A DNA stretch of 7,101 nt from an uncultured Eubacteriales bacterium (GCA_900322165.1 ONYR01000010.1:1-7101); one strand, 5' to 3'. Shown: positions 1 through 6,312, counted from the first letter of the stretch. Numbers and translations are program-made. Notes: generated by a model from the letters alone, not told the origin.

Positions 1-572
1 AGGGAACGAACCTGTTCCGCTATGCGCTTTCGCATCTGAACAGCACGCCGTCGGTCGACTCGCGTCTGAGCACGGTCGATGTTTATTTCAGATGGCCGAG
101 TCATGTGAGGGTCGTGGTCGAAGAGAGCCAGACGATCGGCTATGTCTACTTCCAAGGCACCTATCTCTGTATCGACCGAAAGGGACAGGTCGCCGCAACG
201 ACCGATTCACCCGATGAGGATCTTCCGATCATCACCGGACTGGTCATTAAGAGCTTCTCGATCGGTGAGTCGCTCAACACCAACGATTTCGAGCGTTATG
301 ACGCGGTGGTCTCCATCGGTGCCAACTTGCGTAAATATGAACTGGAGCGTCTCGTTAATGAGATCAACGTGCGTTCGCTCGATGATATCGTGTTAAAAAC
401 GGATCATATGGAGATCCGCGTCGGCTCGATGACCGACATCGAGCAGAAGATTTCAATTACGGCAAGCGTGCTTTCGCAGAAGGGACTGCCGGACGGAACG
501 CTGCACATTGAAAGTCTCAGCGACCAGATCTACATCGAGCCGAAGGAAATCGAGTCGGAGATCGGAAAATAA
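1..572 (+). CDS. ftsQ: Cell division protein FtsQ/DivIB, 3' part (5' end outside the window)
   Basis: The reading frame is open from base 3 to a TAA at 570-572 and gives 189 residues with no start inside the window, so the gene is cut by the left edge. The visible part begins with GTNLF and continues to VDVYFRWPSHVRVVVEE, which matches the end of a POTRA domain. Next comes a beta-domain beginning IGYVYFQGTYLCIDRKG and containing LPIITGL, both typical of FtsQ/DivIB. The C-terminus (GTLHIESLSDQIYIEP) also fits the family. FtsQ/DivIB is a single-pass membrane protein with an extracytoplasmic body that, with FtsL and DivIC/FtsB, scaffolds and regulates the septal peptidoglycan synthase. The cytoplasmic tail and membrane segment must lie upstream. 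A GTG at 105 is in frame but lies inside the POTRA region, so it is not the start. The next gene is ftsZ, 128 bases downstream. Confidence 0.9.
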   Translation, partial: GTNLFRYALSHLNSTPSVDSRLSTVDVYFRWPSHVRVVVEESQTIGYVYFQGTYLCIDRKGQVAATTDSPDEDLPIITGLVIKSFSIGESLNTNDFERYDAVVSIGANLRKYELERLVNEINVRSLDDIVLKTDHMEIRVGSMTDIEQKISITASVLSQKGLPDGTLHIESLSDQIYIEPKEIESEIGK

Positions 573-592
573 AGAAAATTCGTGAAAACGGC

Positions 593-621
593 TTGATTTA
601 TTGAAGGAAAACATTTATCAT
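593..621 (+). promoter_or_regulatory. Candidate sigma-A-type promoter for ftsZ
   Basis: A TTGATT at 593-598 (4 of 6 to TTGACA) is separated by 17 bases from TATCAT at 616-621 (5 of 6 to TATAAT). Transcription would begin near 628 and leave a leader of roughly 70 bases before ftsZ. A small inverted repeat, AAACAT at 609-614 and ATGTTT at 620-625, overlaps the -10 element. No terminator is visible after ftsQ, so read-through from upstream is also likely. The call rests on sequence match alone. Confidence 0.45.
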
Positions 622-700
622 GTTTCTATCATTAGTCTCTCGCAGTGTATACATTGATAAATAAATTCTGTGGGGAAATTTGTCGAGGAGGGCAAGCACC

Positions 701-1918
701 ATGATGGAGTACGAAGGCATGCAGGACGAACTGACTACTGCAAAGATAACTGTTGTCGGCGTGGGCGGCGGCGGAAACAATGCTGTCGAAAGAATGATCG
801 AGGACGGTCTGGAAGGCGCAGACTTCCTCACGATCAACACGGATAAACAGGTTCTGAATAAAGGAAAGGCTGATCGCAAGATCGTGATCGGCGAAAAACT
901 GACAAAGGGTCTCGGCGCAGGCGCAAACCCGGAGATCGGCCAGAAGGCTGCTCAGGAGAGCGAAGAAGAGATCCGCAAGGCACTCGAAGGCTGCGATATG
1001 GTCTTCGTTACGGCCGGAATGGGCGGCGGTACCGGTACCGGTGCGGCTCCTGTTGTCGCGGGCATTGCCAAGAGCCAGGGTATCCTGACCGTCGGTGTTG
1101 TCACCAAACCTTTCCGCTTTGAAGGCGCGCGCCGTATGCGCAGCGCAATGCAGGGAATCGAGGAACTGAGCAAGAACGTCGATACCCTTATCACGATCTC
1201 CAACGACCGTCTGCTGGACGTTGCAGATAAGAAAACCACGATGGTGGAAGCGTTCCACATGGCTGACGAAGTCCTTCGTCAGGGTGTACAGGGCATTTCC
1301 GACCTGATCTATCGTCCGGGTATGATCAACCTTGACTTTGCGGATGTCCGCACCATTATGCAGGACAAGGGCCTTGCTCATATGGGCATCGGCCGCGCAA
1401 AGGGCGAGGACAAGGCTCGCAAGGCAGCGGAGCAGGCGATCGCTTCCCCGCTGATGGATACGAGCATCAACGGCGCTAAGGGCGTGCTTGTCAACGTCTG
1501 CGGCGGCCTTGACATGACCCTGTATGAATTCGACGCAGTCTCTGATTACATCAGCAGCCTTGTCGATGAAGAAGCTCAGATCATCGTTGGTACCACCACC
1601 GATGAGACCCTTGAGGACGAGCTCATCGTTACCGTCATCGCGACCGATTTCGGTCCGGCTCCCGCTAAGGCTAAGCCGGCTCCGGCCAAGCATGATGACG
1701 AGGACCATGCGGTTGAGCTGACTTCCGGCGAGTTCCGTACGGTTGCGGAAGTTCCGGGCTTCAACCAGTACACTCAGCCTGAGAATAACTATCAGGGCAA
1801 TGCGTACCGTACTCCGGCTCAGACGCCGACCTACGGCAATCCCGATATGAACAAATCCGCTTCCGATGATGTCCCGATCGACATCCCCGGCTTCCTGCAG
1901 AGAAAGCGCAGAGGCTGA
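701..1918 (+). CDS. ftsZ: Cell division GTPase FtsZ
   Basis: This 405-residue protein is the bacterial tubulin homologue that polymerises into the Z-ring at midcell and recruits the division machinery. The N-terminal GTPase domain has VGVGGGGNNAV at residues 19-29 and the tubulin signature GGGTGTG at 108-114. KPFRFEG follows at 137-143. The T7 loop NLDFADV at 210-216 completes the GTPase site of the neighbouring subunit. The second domain runs to about residue 317. A short linker rich in Ala, Pro and Lys leads to the conserved tail IDIPGFLQRKRR, which normally binds tethers such as FtsA or SepF. Length is usual for the family. ATG 701 was chosen because AGGAGG at 686-691 ends 9 bases before it; ATG 704 is nearly as good. 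An in-frame TTG at 680 would place that ribosome site inside the gene. An intrinsic terminator follows directly. Confidence 0.98.
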   Translation: MMEYEGMQDELTTAKITVVGVGGGGNNAVERMIEDGLEGADFLTINTDKQVLNKGKADRKIVIGEKLTKGLGAGANPEIGQKAAQESEEEIRKALEGCDMVFVTAGMGGGTGTGAAPVVAGIAKSQGILTVGVVTKPFRFEGARRMRSAMQGIEELSKNVDTLITISNDRLLDVADKKTTMVEAFHMADEVLRQGVQGISDLIYRPGMINLDFADVRTIMQDKGLAHMGIGRAKGEDKARKAAEQAIASPLMDTSINGAKGVLVNVCGGLDMTLYEFDAVSDYISSLVDEEAQIIVGTTTDETLEDELIVTVIATDFGPAPAKAKPAPAKHDDEDHAVELTSGEFRTVAEVPGFNQYTQPENNYQGNAYRTPAQTPTYGNPDMNKSASDDVPIDIPGFLQRKRRG

Positions 1919-1930
1919 TCTTGAAAACTG

Positions 1931-1965
1931 AAAGGCGGTCTGCAATCAAGCAGACCGCTTTTTTT
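1931..1965 (+). terminator. Intrinsic (Rho-independent) terminator after ftsZ
   Basis: A perfect 9-base-pair stem, GCGGTCTGC at 1935-1943 with GCAGACCGC at 1950-1958, encloses a 6-base AATCAA loop. It is followed at once by seven T residues (1959-1965) and preceded by AAA at 1931-1933. It starts only 12 bases after the ftsZ stop and should separate ftsZ transcription from the aspartate kinase gene. Confidence 0.93.
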
Positions 1966-2048
1966 CTAAAGTGTAACTGTTCAGGAAACCTTCTGTATGT
2001 TACCTACAACCAATTAAGGGCTGAAAAGCTTGTTAGATGGAGAATGTG

Positions 2049-3377
2049 ATGAGAAAAACCGTTAAGTTCGGAGGAAGCTCGCTGGCCGATGCCGTTCAGA
2101 TGAGAAAAGTTGCGGCGATCATTTTGGCTGATGAGTCCCGGAGGTATGTAGTTCCTTCGGCGCCGGGCAAGCGTTTCAAGGAAGATACCAAAGTGACCGA
2201 CATGCTGATTCGGTGCTATGAGATCCAGAAAAAGGACGCCGAAGCCGGTCGGAGAAGCTTTTATGATATTGAAGCGCGCTACGACAGTATTATCGAGGAG
2301 CTCGGGCTCGATCTTTCGCTTGACGAAGAGTACCGTCAGATCTTAAGCCGCCTGGATGAGGGAACCAGTCTGGATTACCTCGCGAGCCGCGGCGAATACC
2401 TTAACGGCATCATTCTGGCAAAGCTCCTTGGCTATCGCTTCCTTGACGCGGCGGACTATATCTTCTTCGACGCGAAGGGAAACTTCGATGAAGCCAAGAC
2501 GATGACGGCCTTTAGGGCTATCAGTCCGGAGGAGCGTTTCGTCCTTCCGGGATTCTACGGCGCGACCGAGAATCACCGGATCCATACGTTCTCCCGCGGC
2601 GGTTCCGATATCACCGGTTCGATCGTCTCCAAGGCGATGGCTTCCGATGTGTACGAGAACTGGACCGACGTGAGCGGCTTTTTGGCGGCGGACCCCCGCA
2701 TTGTCGAGAATCCGTCTCCGATCCATGAGATCAGCTATTCGGAGCTGCGCGAGCTTTCCTACATGGGCGCGAGCGTGTTCCATGAAGAGGCGATCTTCCC
2801 GGCGAGAAGCGCCGGCATTCCGATCAACATCCGCAACACCAACATCCCGAGCGATGAAGGCACCTGGATCGTGCCCGATGATCAGATCACGGACGCGCAT
2901 AAATTCATCACCGGCGTTGCAGGCAAGAAGGGCTTTGTCTCCCTGTCCTTTGAAAAGGATATCGGATCGGACAAGCTGGCCTTCGGACGCAAGGTGCTTC
3001 AGGTCTTTGAAGAAGCGATGGTCATGGTTGAGCATGTGCCCTCCAGCATCGGAACCATGACGGTCGTGGTCGATTCCGCGGAGATCAGCGGTAAGGAGGA
3101 GAGCATCCTTCGCCGGATCCGCCGAGAGATCGACCCGTACAGTGTCACCATTGAGCATAACCTCGCGATGCTCGCGATCGTCGGCGTCGCGATGAAGGAC
3201 GTCATCGGTATGTCCGCCGGCATCCTTGAGGAGCTGGCCAAGGTCGGAGTCAGTGTTAAGCTTGTCATTCAGGGCATCAAAGAGATTTCCCTAATCGTCG
3301 GCGTGCGCGAAGAGGACTTCGAGAAGACGATCAAGGCACTCTATGCGTTTGCTGAAAAATGCAACAAAGACGAGTAA
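2049..3377 (+). CDS. lysC: Aspartate kinase (aspartokinase, YclM/AKIII-like, two ACT domains)
   Basis: The enzyme phosphorylates L-aspartate with ATP to 4-phospho-L-aspartate, the first step toward lysine, diaminopimelate, threonine, methionine and isoleucine. The 442-residue product has KFGGSS at residues 6-11, VVPSAPGK at 34-41, the substrate-site block FSRGGSDITG at 181-190, and SYMGASVFHEEAI at 237-249. NIRNTN at 260-265 closes the kinase domain. Two ACT regions follow, at about 285-360 and 373-437, and are expected to bind an amino-acid effector. Length and order match single-function aspartokinases such as B. subtilis YclM (ThrD); no homoserine dehydrogenase domain is fused. ATG 2049 is preferred because GGAGA at 2039-2043 ends 5 bases before it and it gives the family-like start MRKTVKFGGSS. 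ATG 2037, in frame, would add four residues but lacks a well-placed ribosome site. The symbol is by function; paralogues are common and the effector cannot be read from sequence. Confidence 0.95.
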   Translation: MRKTVKFGGSSLADAVQMRKVAAIILADESRRYVVPSAPGKRFKEDTKVTDMLIRCYEIQKKDAEAGRRSFYDIEARYDSIIEELGLDLSLDEEYRQILSRLDEGTSLDYLASRGEYLNGIILAKLLGYRFLDAADYIFFDAKGNFDEAKTMTAFRAISPEERFVLPGFYGATENHRIHTFSRGGSDITGSIVSKAMASDVYENWTDVSGFLAADPRIVENPSPIHEISYSELRELSYMGASVFHEEAIFPARSAGIPINIRNTNIPSDEGTWIVPDDQITDAHKFITGVAGKKGFVSLSFEKDIGSDKLAFGRKVLQVFEEAMVMVEHVPSSIGTMTVVVDSAEISGKEESILRRIRREIDPYSVTIEHNLAMLAIVGVAMKDVIGMSAGILEELAKVGVSVKLVIQGIKEISLIVGVREEDFEKTIKALYAFAEKCNKDE

Positions 3378-3386
3378 ATGCTTGAA

Positions 3387-3406
3387 TTGTAACAAAAGTG
3401 TTACAA
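3387..3406. promoter_or_regulatory. Perfect inverted repeat, candidate operator
   Basis: TTGTAACA at 3387-3394 and TGTTACAA at 3399-3406 are exact reverse complements separated by AAAG. The 8-4-8 symmetry is typical of a site for a dimeric DNA-binding protein. It lies just after the aspartate kinase stop and covers the -35 and spacer of a candidate promoter. The stem is AT-rich and no T-run follows, so it is a poor terminator. The binding protein is unknown. Confidence 0.5.
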
Positions 3407-3414
3407 ACTATAAA
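3387..3414 (+). promoter_or_regulatory. Candidate distal promoter for the CdaR-like regulator
   Basis: TTGTAA at 3387-3392 (4 of 6) lies 16 bases from TATAAA at 3409-3414 (5 of 6). The inverted repeat at 3387-3406 occupies the -35 and nearly all of the spacer, so a bound protein would block polymerase. Support is from sequence match only. Confidence 0.35.
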
Positions 3415-3434
3415 GAAAATGTTTCTCTGCGGAC

Positions 3435-3463
3435 TGGAAAAAGAGGCGGAGATGTGGTAAAAT
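3435..3463 (+). promoter_or_regulatory. Candidate proximal promoter with extended -10
   Basis: TGGAAA at 3435-3440 (4 of 6) lies 17 bases from TAAAAT at 3458-3463 (5 of 6), and the -10 is preceded by TGG at 3455-3457, giving the extended form TGnTAAAAT. Transcription would start near 3470, about 25 bases before the regulator's GTG start, which leaves room for its ribosome site at 3482-3488. Confidence 0.5.
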
Positions 3464-3494
3464 AAGGGACAACGAGCGATGAAGGAGGCACACT

Positions 3495-4595
3495 GTGATT
3501 TCGAACCAGATTTTGCAATCTACGATTGACGGACTTAAATCGATCACCAAACGTGATCTGAGCGTACTCGAAGCGGAAGGCAGTCTTTTAGCTACGACCG
3601 AAGACGCCCGCAGTGCCCGTGATATCGCTTTCTCCGCGGAGGCGCTGGAGGATGGCGCCGACGGCATGATCGTCAAGGGTCATCAGCTGTTCCGCATTAT
3701 GGACGGAACGGAGCTGGCCTACGTTGTCGCGGTTAGCGGCGAGGGCGAGGACGCCTACAAAGTCGGCAAGATCGCCGCGTTCCAGCTTCAGGGCCTTCTG
3801 ATCGCTTACAAAGAGCGTTACGACAAGGACAACTTTGTTAAGAACCTGCTTCTGGATAACCTGCTGCTTGTTGATATCTACATGCGCGCGAAGAAGCTGC
3901 ACATTGAGAACAATGTGGCTCGCTGCGTTTTCCTCATTGAGTCCAACAACGACCGTGATACGAACGCGTCGGTCATCGACGTGATCCGCGGGATCTACCC
4001 GATCAAGAACCGTGACTTCATCACGGCGGTCGATGAAAACAATATCATCCTCGTGAAGGATGTCAGCGATGACTCCTCCCGCACCGCGCTTGAAAAGACC
4101 GCGAGCACGATCGGGGACATGCTCTCGAGCGAAGCGATGGGCCGCGCCCGCATTGCGATGGGCTCCGTCGTAAATGACCTGAGAGACATCTCCCGTTCCT
4201 ACAAGGAAGCGAAGATCGCGCTGGAGGTCGGCAAGATCTTCTACGAAGAAAAGAACATTATCAACTACAACCGTCTCGGAATCGGACGCCTCATCTATCA
4301 GCTGCCGCTGCCGCTGTGCAAGATGTATATCGAAGAGATCTTCAAGGACATCCGCGTCGAGGACTTCGATGAAGAGACCCTGAATACCGTCAACAAGTTC
4401 TTCGAGAACTCGCTGAATATTTCGGAGACCTCCAGACAGCTCTACATTCACCGCAATACGCTGGTGTACCGTCTGGACAAGCTTCAGAAGAACACCGGAC
4501 TTGATGTCCGCACCTTTGACGATGCCATCACCTTCAAGATCGCACTGATGGTCGCCAAGTACATGAACTACATGGAGAAAAACGGATTCCGCTGA
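3495..4595 (+). CDS. CdaR/PucR-family transcriptional regulator
   Basis: This 366-residue soluble protein has the architecture of the CdaR (sugar diacid regulator)/PucR group. An N-terminal putative sensor region covers roughly residues 1-115. A degenerate GGDEF-like middle domain covers about 140-260 and includes the typical SYKEAKIALEVG. A C-terminal helix-turn-helix at about 296-355 has ISETSRQLYIHRNTLVYRLDK and then TFDDAITFKIALMV, the strongest family marker. No signal peptide or membrane segment is seen. The start is GTG 3495: AAGGAGG at 3482-3488 ends 6 bases before it, an excellent ribosome site. Upstream lie a perfect dyad and two candidate promoters, consistent with regulated or self-regulated expression. 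The gene is followed after 102 bases by ftsE with no visible terminator, so co-transcription is possible. The ligand and targets cannot be told from sequence; family members sense small metabolites, and a role in controlling ftsEX is only inferred. Confidence 0.85.
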   Translation: MISNQILQSTIDGLKSITKRDLSVLEAEGSLLATTEDARSARDIAFSAEALEDGADGMIVKGHQLFRIMDGTELAYVVAVSGEGEDAYKVGKIAAFQLQGLLIAYKERYDKDNFVKNLLLDNLLLVDIYMRAKKLHIENNVARCVFLIESNNDRDTNASVIDVIRGIYPIKNRDFITAVDENNIILVKDVSDDSSRTALEKTASTIGDMLSSEAMGRARIAMGSVVNDLRDISRSYKEAKIALEVGKIFYEEKNIINYNRLGIGRLIYQLPLPLCKMYIEEIFKDIRVEDFDEETLNTVNKFFENSLNISETSRQLYIHRNTLVYRLDKLQKNTGLDVRTFDDAITFKIALMVAKYMNYMEKNGFR

Positions 4596-4634
4596 TTCGG
4601 TCTACCGCGCGTAGCGCATACATGACAAGCTGAG

Positions 4635-4662
4635 ATGCCGCACAGAAAAACAGAAGCGGCAT
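4635..4662 (+). other. GC-rich hairpin in the ftsE leader
   Basis: ATGCCGC at 4635-4641 and GCGGCAT at 4656-4662 are perfect reverse complements around a 14-base A-rich loop (4642-4655). No T-run follows, so it is not an ordinary intrinsic terminator. It sits between the regulator and ftsE and could affect mRNA processing, stability or translation. A purine-rich GGAGGGAG at 4663-4670 begins directly after the stem, but it is too far from the ftsE ATG to be its ribosome site. Confidence 0.4.
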
Positions 4663-4697
4663 GGAGGGAGCAATTCTACACACGATGGGGGCATTCT

Positions 4698-5384
4698 ATG
4701 ATTGAACTTAAGAATGTGACAAAGGTTTACGATGGCAACGTCACCGGCGTTGACAATCTGAACCTGCGCATCGAAGATGGAGAATTCGTCTTTATCGTCG
4801 GCGAGAGCGGCTCGGGAAAGAGTACGCTTTTAAAGCTTCTGATGAGGGAGCTGACGCCGAATGAGGGCGAGATCATCATCGATGGCAAGGATATTACCAA
4901 GCTGCGCCGCAAGAAGGTGGCGGAGCTTCGGAGAAAAATGGGAATCGTATTTCAGGATTACCGGCTGCTGCCCAAGCGGACGGTCTATGATAATGTCGCT
5001 TTTGCGCTGCAGGTAATCGAAATCTCTCCCCGTAAGATCAAAAAGAGTGTTCCTGCCGCTCTGAACCTTGTCGGACTGTCCCACAAGGCCAAGAGCATGC
5101 CGAACGAGATCTCCGGCGGTGAACAGCAGCGAACCGCGATCGCACGTGCGATCGTCAACAACCCGTCGCTGGTGCTTGCGGACGAGCCGACCGGAAACCT
5201 TGACCCGAGAAACTCGGAAGAGGTCATGGAAGTGCTCGAAGCGATCAACATGCGCGGCACCACCGTCGTTGTGGCAACTCACGACAAGGATATCGTTAAC
5301 GAGATGCAGAAGCGTGTCGTTCATCTGGAACACGGTGTCGTTGTCCGCGATTCGGAAGGAGACTACGACGACTATGAAGATTAG
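4698..5384 (+). CDS. ftsE: Cell division ATP-binding protein FtsE
   Basis: FtsE is the cytoplasmic ATPase of the FtsEX complex, an ABC-transporter-like device that uses ATP binding and hydrolysis to switch on a peptidoglycan hydrolase outside the membrane instead of moving a substrate. The 228-residue length is standard. The full ABC motif set is present: Walker A GESGSGKST at residues 35-43, Q-loop Gln86 in VFQDYRLLP, signature ISGGEQQ at 138-144, Walker B LVLADEPTG at 158-166, D-loop NLDP at 167-170 and switch His195. The acidic end EGDYDDYED resembles other Gram-positive FtsE tails. ATG 4698 was chosen because the protein then begins MIELKNVTKVYDG as in the family, with a G-rich site (GGGGG, 4687-4691) 6 bases before it. 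An in-frame ATG at 4635 would add 21 residues that look unlike FtsE and fall in the hairpin. The last 11 bases overlap ftsX, which suggests coupled translation. Confidence 0.97.
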   Translation: MIELKNVTKVYDGNVTGVDNLNLRIEDGEFVFIVGESGSGKSTLLKLLMRELTPNEGEIIIDGKDITKLRRKKVAELRRKMGIVFQDYRLLPKRTVYDNVAFALQVIEISPRKIKKSVPAALNLVGLSHKAKSMPNEISGGEQQRTAIARAIVNNPSLVLADEPTGNLDPRNSEEVMEVLEAINMRGTTVVVATHDKDIVNEMQKRVVHLEHGVVVRDSEGDYDDYED

Positions 5385-6291
5385 AACTGTCGGCCGCTGC
5401 ATCGGCGAAGGATTTAAAAGTGTATTCCGCAACGGACTGATGTCCATTGCTTCGATCGGTACGATCACGGCCTGCCTTATCATTCTTGGCATCGTCTACT
5501 GCCTTGTCGCGAACGTGCAGTCGTTCGCCGGCGGTCTGGATTCCAAGATCGGCATGGTTGCGTTCCTCAAAAACGGGATCACGCAGGAGGAGGTCGATCT
5601 GCTGACCTCTCAGCTGGATCAGCGTGAGGATATCGCTTCGTACCATTATGTTTCTGCAGATGAAGCCTGGGAAACCTTCAAGAAGGAAATGCTCGGCGGA
5701 GACGAGATCAATGAAACGCTGATGGAAGAGCTGAACGAGGACAACCCGCTCGCAAACTCCGCCAACATCGAGATCTATCCCGCCAACGCGGAAAGCCAGG
5801 ACAACATCGTCGCGTTCCTGAATGCGTCCCCGATGGTCCGCACCGTGCGGTATTCGGCGAACGCTTCCAAAACGCTTGCCTCGATCGGACGTCTTGTGAC
5901 ATACACCGGCGTTGCGCTGATCGCGTTCCTGATCTTCATCGCTGTGCTTCTGATCTCAAATACGATCCGGCTGTCGGTGTATACCAGACGGACCGAGATC
6001 AATATCATGAAGTACATCGGTGCAACGGACAGCTTTGTCCGTCTGCCGTTCGTGGTCGAGGGCATGCTGATCGGTATCCTCGGAGCGATCCTTCCGAGCG
6101 CGCTGATCTACTTTGGTTACAACAGTCTGATCAAGCTTTTGATGACTCATTTTTCAGCCATTTCGTCGCTGATCTCGATCGTCAGTGTGTACGACATTAT
6201 CAAGGGTCTGCTTCCGATCTTCCTTGTCCTCAGTATTGTGGTGGGCGTGTTCGGAAGTACGATCTCGATCCGTCGTCACCTGCGTGTCTGA
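5374..6291 (+). CDS. ftsX: Cell division permease-like protein FtsX
   Basis: FtsX is the membrane half of FtsEX and passes the ATPase signal of FtsE to a hydrolase outside the cell. The 305-residue product has the expected topology: a cytoplasmic N-terminus, membrane segment 1 at about 24-46, a large extracytoplasmic domain at 47-175, and three further segments at about 176-197, 228-250 and 278-298. The block NTIRLSVYTRRTEINIMKYI at residues 196-215, then GAT, is the FtsX-family signature between segments 2 and 3. The start ATG 5374 lies inside the end of ftsE, and AAGGAG at 5356-5361 is 12 bases upstream. The frame stays open far upstream (an ATG at 5068), but that part overlaps ftsE and is not coding. 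The extracytoplasmic domain is the likely docking surface for the coiled-coil protein encoded 21 bases downstream. Confidence 0.97.
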   Translation: MKIRTVGRCIGEGFKSVFRNGLMSIASIGTITACLIILGIVYCLVANVQSFAGGLDSKIGMVAFLKNGITQEEVDLLTSQLDQREDIASYHYVSADEAWETFKKEMLGGDEINETLMEELNEDNPLANSANIEIYPANAESQDNIVAFLNASPMVRTVRYSANASKTLASIGRLVTYTGVALIAFLIFIAVLLISNTIRLSVYTRRTEINIMKYIGATDSFVRLPFVVEGMLIGILGAILPSALIYFGYNSLIKLLMTHFSAISSLISIVSVYDIIKGLLPIFLVLSIVVGVFGSTISIRRHLRV

Positions 6292-6300
6292 TCCGGACGC

Positions 6301-6306
6301 AGGAGG
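6301..6306 (+). promoter_or_regulatory. Strong ribosome binding site for the coiled-coil gene
   Basis: AGGAGG ends 6 bases before ATG 6313 and sits in the 21-base gap after ftsX. It fixes the start of the truncated last gene, which has no stop codon in the window. Confidence 0.85.
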
Positions 6307-6312
6307 GATAAA

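Noticed and set aside
632..1945. Long open frame on the minus strand opposite ftsZ (437 codons)
   Set aside because: It lies fully opposite a certain ftsZ gene, has no family resemblance I recognise, and is explained by codon bias of the plus-strand gene in GC-rich DNA.
1966..2048. Promoter or riboswitch upstream of aspartate kinase
   Set aside because: The gap between terminator and gene is about 80 bases, too short for a lysine riboswitch with its expression platform. No clear -35/-10 pair could be found; a TATGTT at 1996-2001 lacks a partner.
2343..3158. Minus-strand open frame opposite aspartate kinase (271 codons)
   Set aside because: It is fully embedded in a conserved kinase gene, has no recognisable motif, and has no sensible neighbours on that strand.
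3387..3406. Rex (redox repressor) box
   Set aside because: The outer TTGT/ACAA match, but the clostridial Rex site I know is 18 bases (TTGTTAANNNNTTAACAA) while this dyad is 20 bases with a different inner sequence, so naming Rex is not justified.
3387..3420. Intrinsic terminator of the aspartate kinase gene
   Set aside because: The dyad is AT-rich with a weak stem and is followed by AACTATAAAG instead of a T-run.
3479..3529. Small upstream frame of 16 codons overlapping the GTG start of the regulator
   Set aside because: Its only possible ribosome site is a weak AAGGG about 10 bases away, and it would largely fall outside a transcript from the proximal promoter. The strong AAGGAGG fits the GTG start better.
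3588..4451. Minus-strand open frame opposite the CdaR-like regulator (287 codons)
   Set aside because: It is the complement of a well-supported gene and its translation shows no coherent domain, only Asp/Val/Leu-rich sequence typical of antisense frames.
4635..4697. N-terminal extension of FtsE from ATG 4635
   Set aside because: The extra 21 residues do not resemble FtsE, the ATG is within a hairpin stem, and ATG 4698 gives the normal family length and start.
5068..5373. Upstream extension of the ftsX frame from ATG 5068
   Set aside because: It overlaps the signature, Walker B and switch regions of ftsE, its translation is Arg/Ser/Thr-rich without FtsX features, and ATG 5374 gives standard FtsX.
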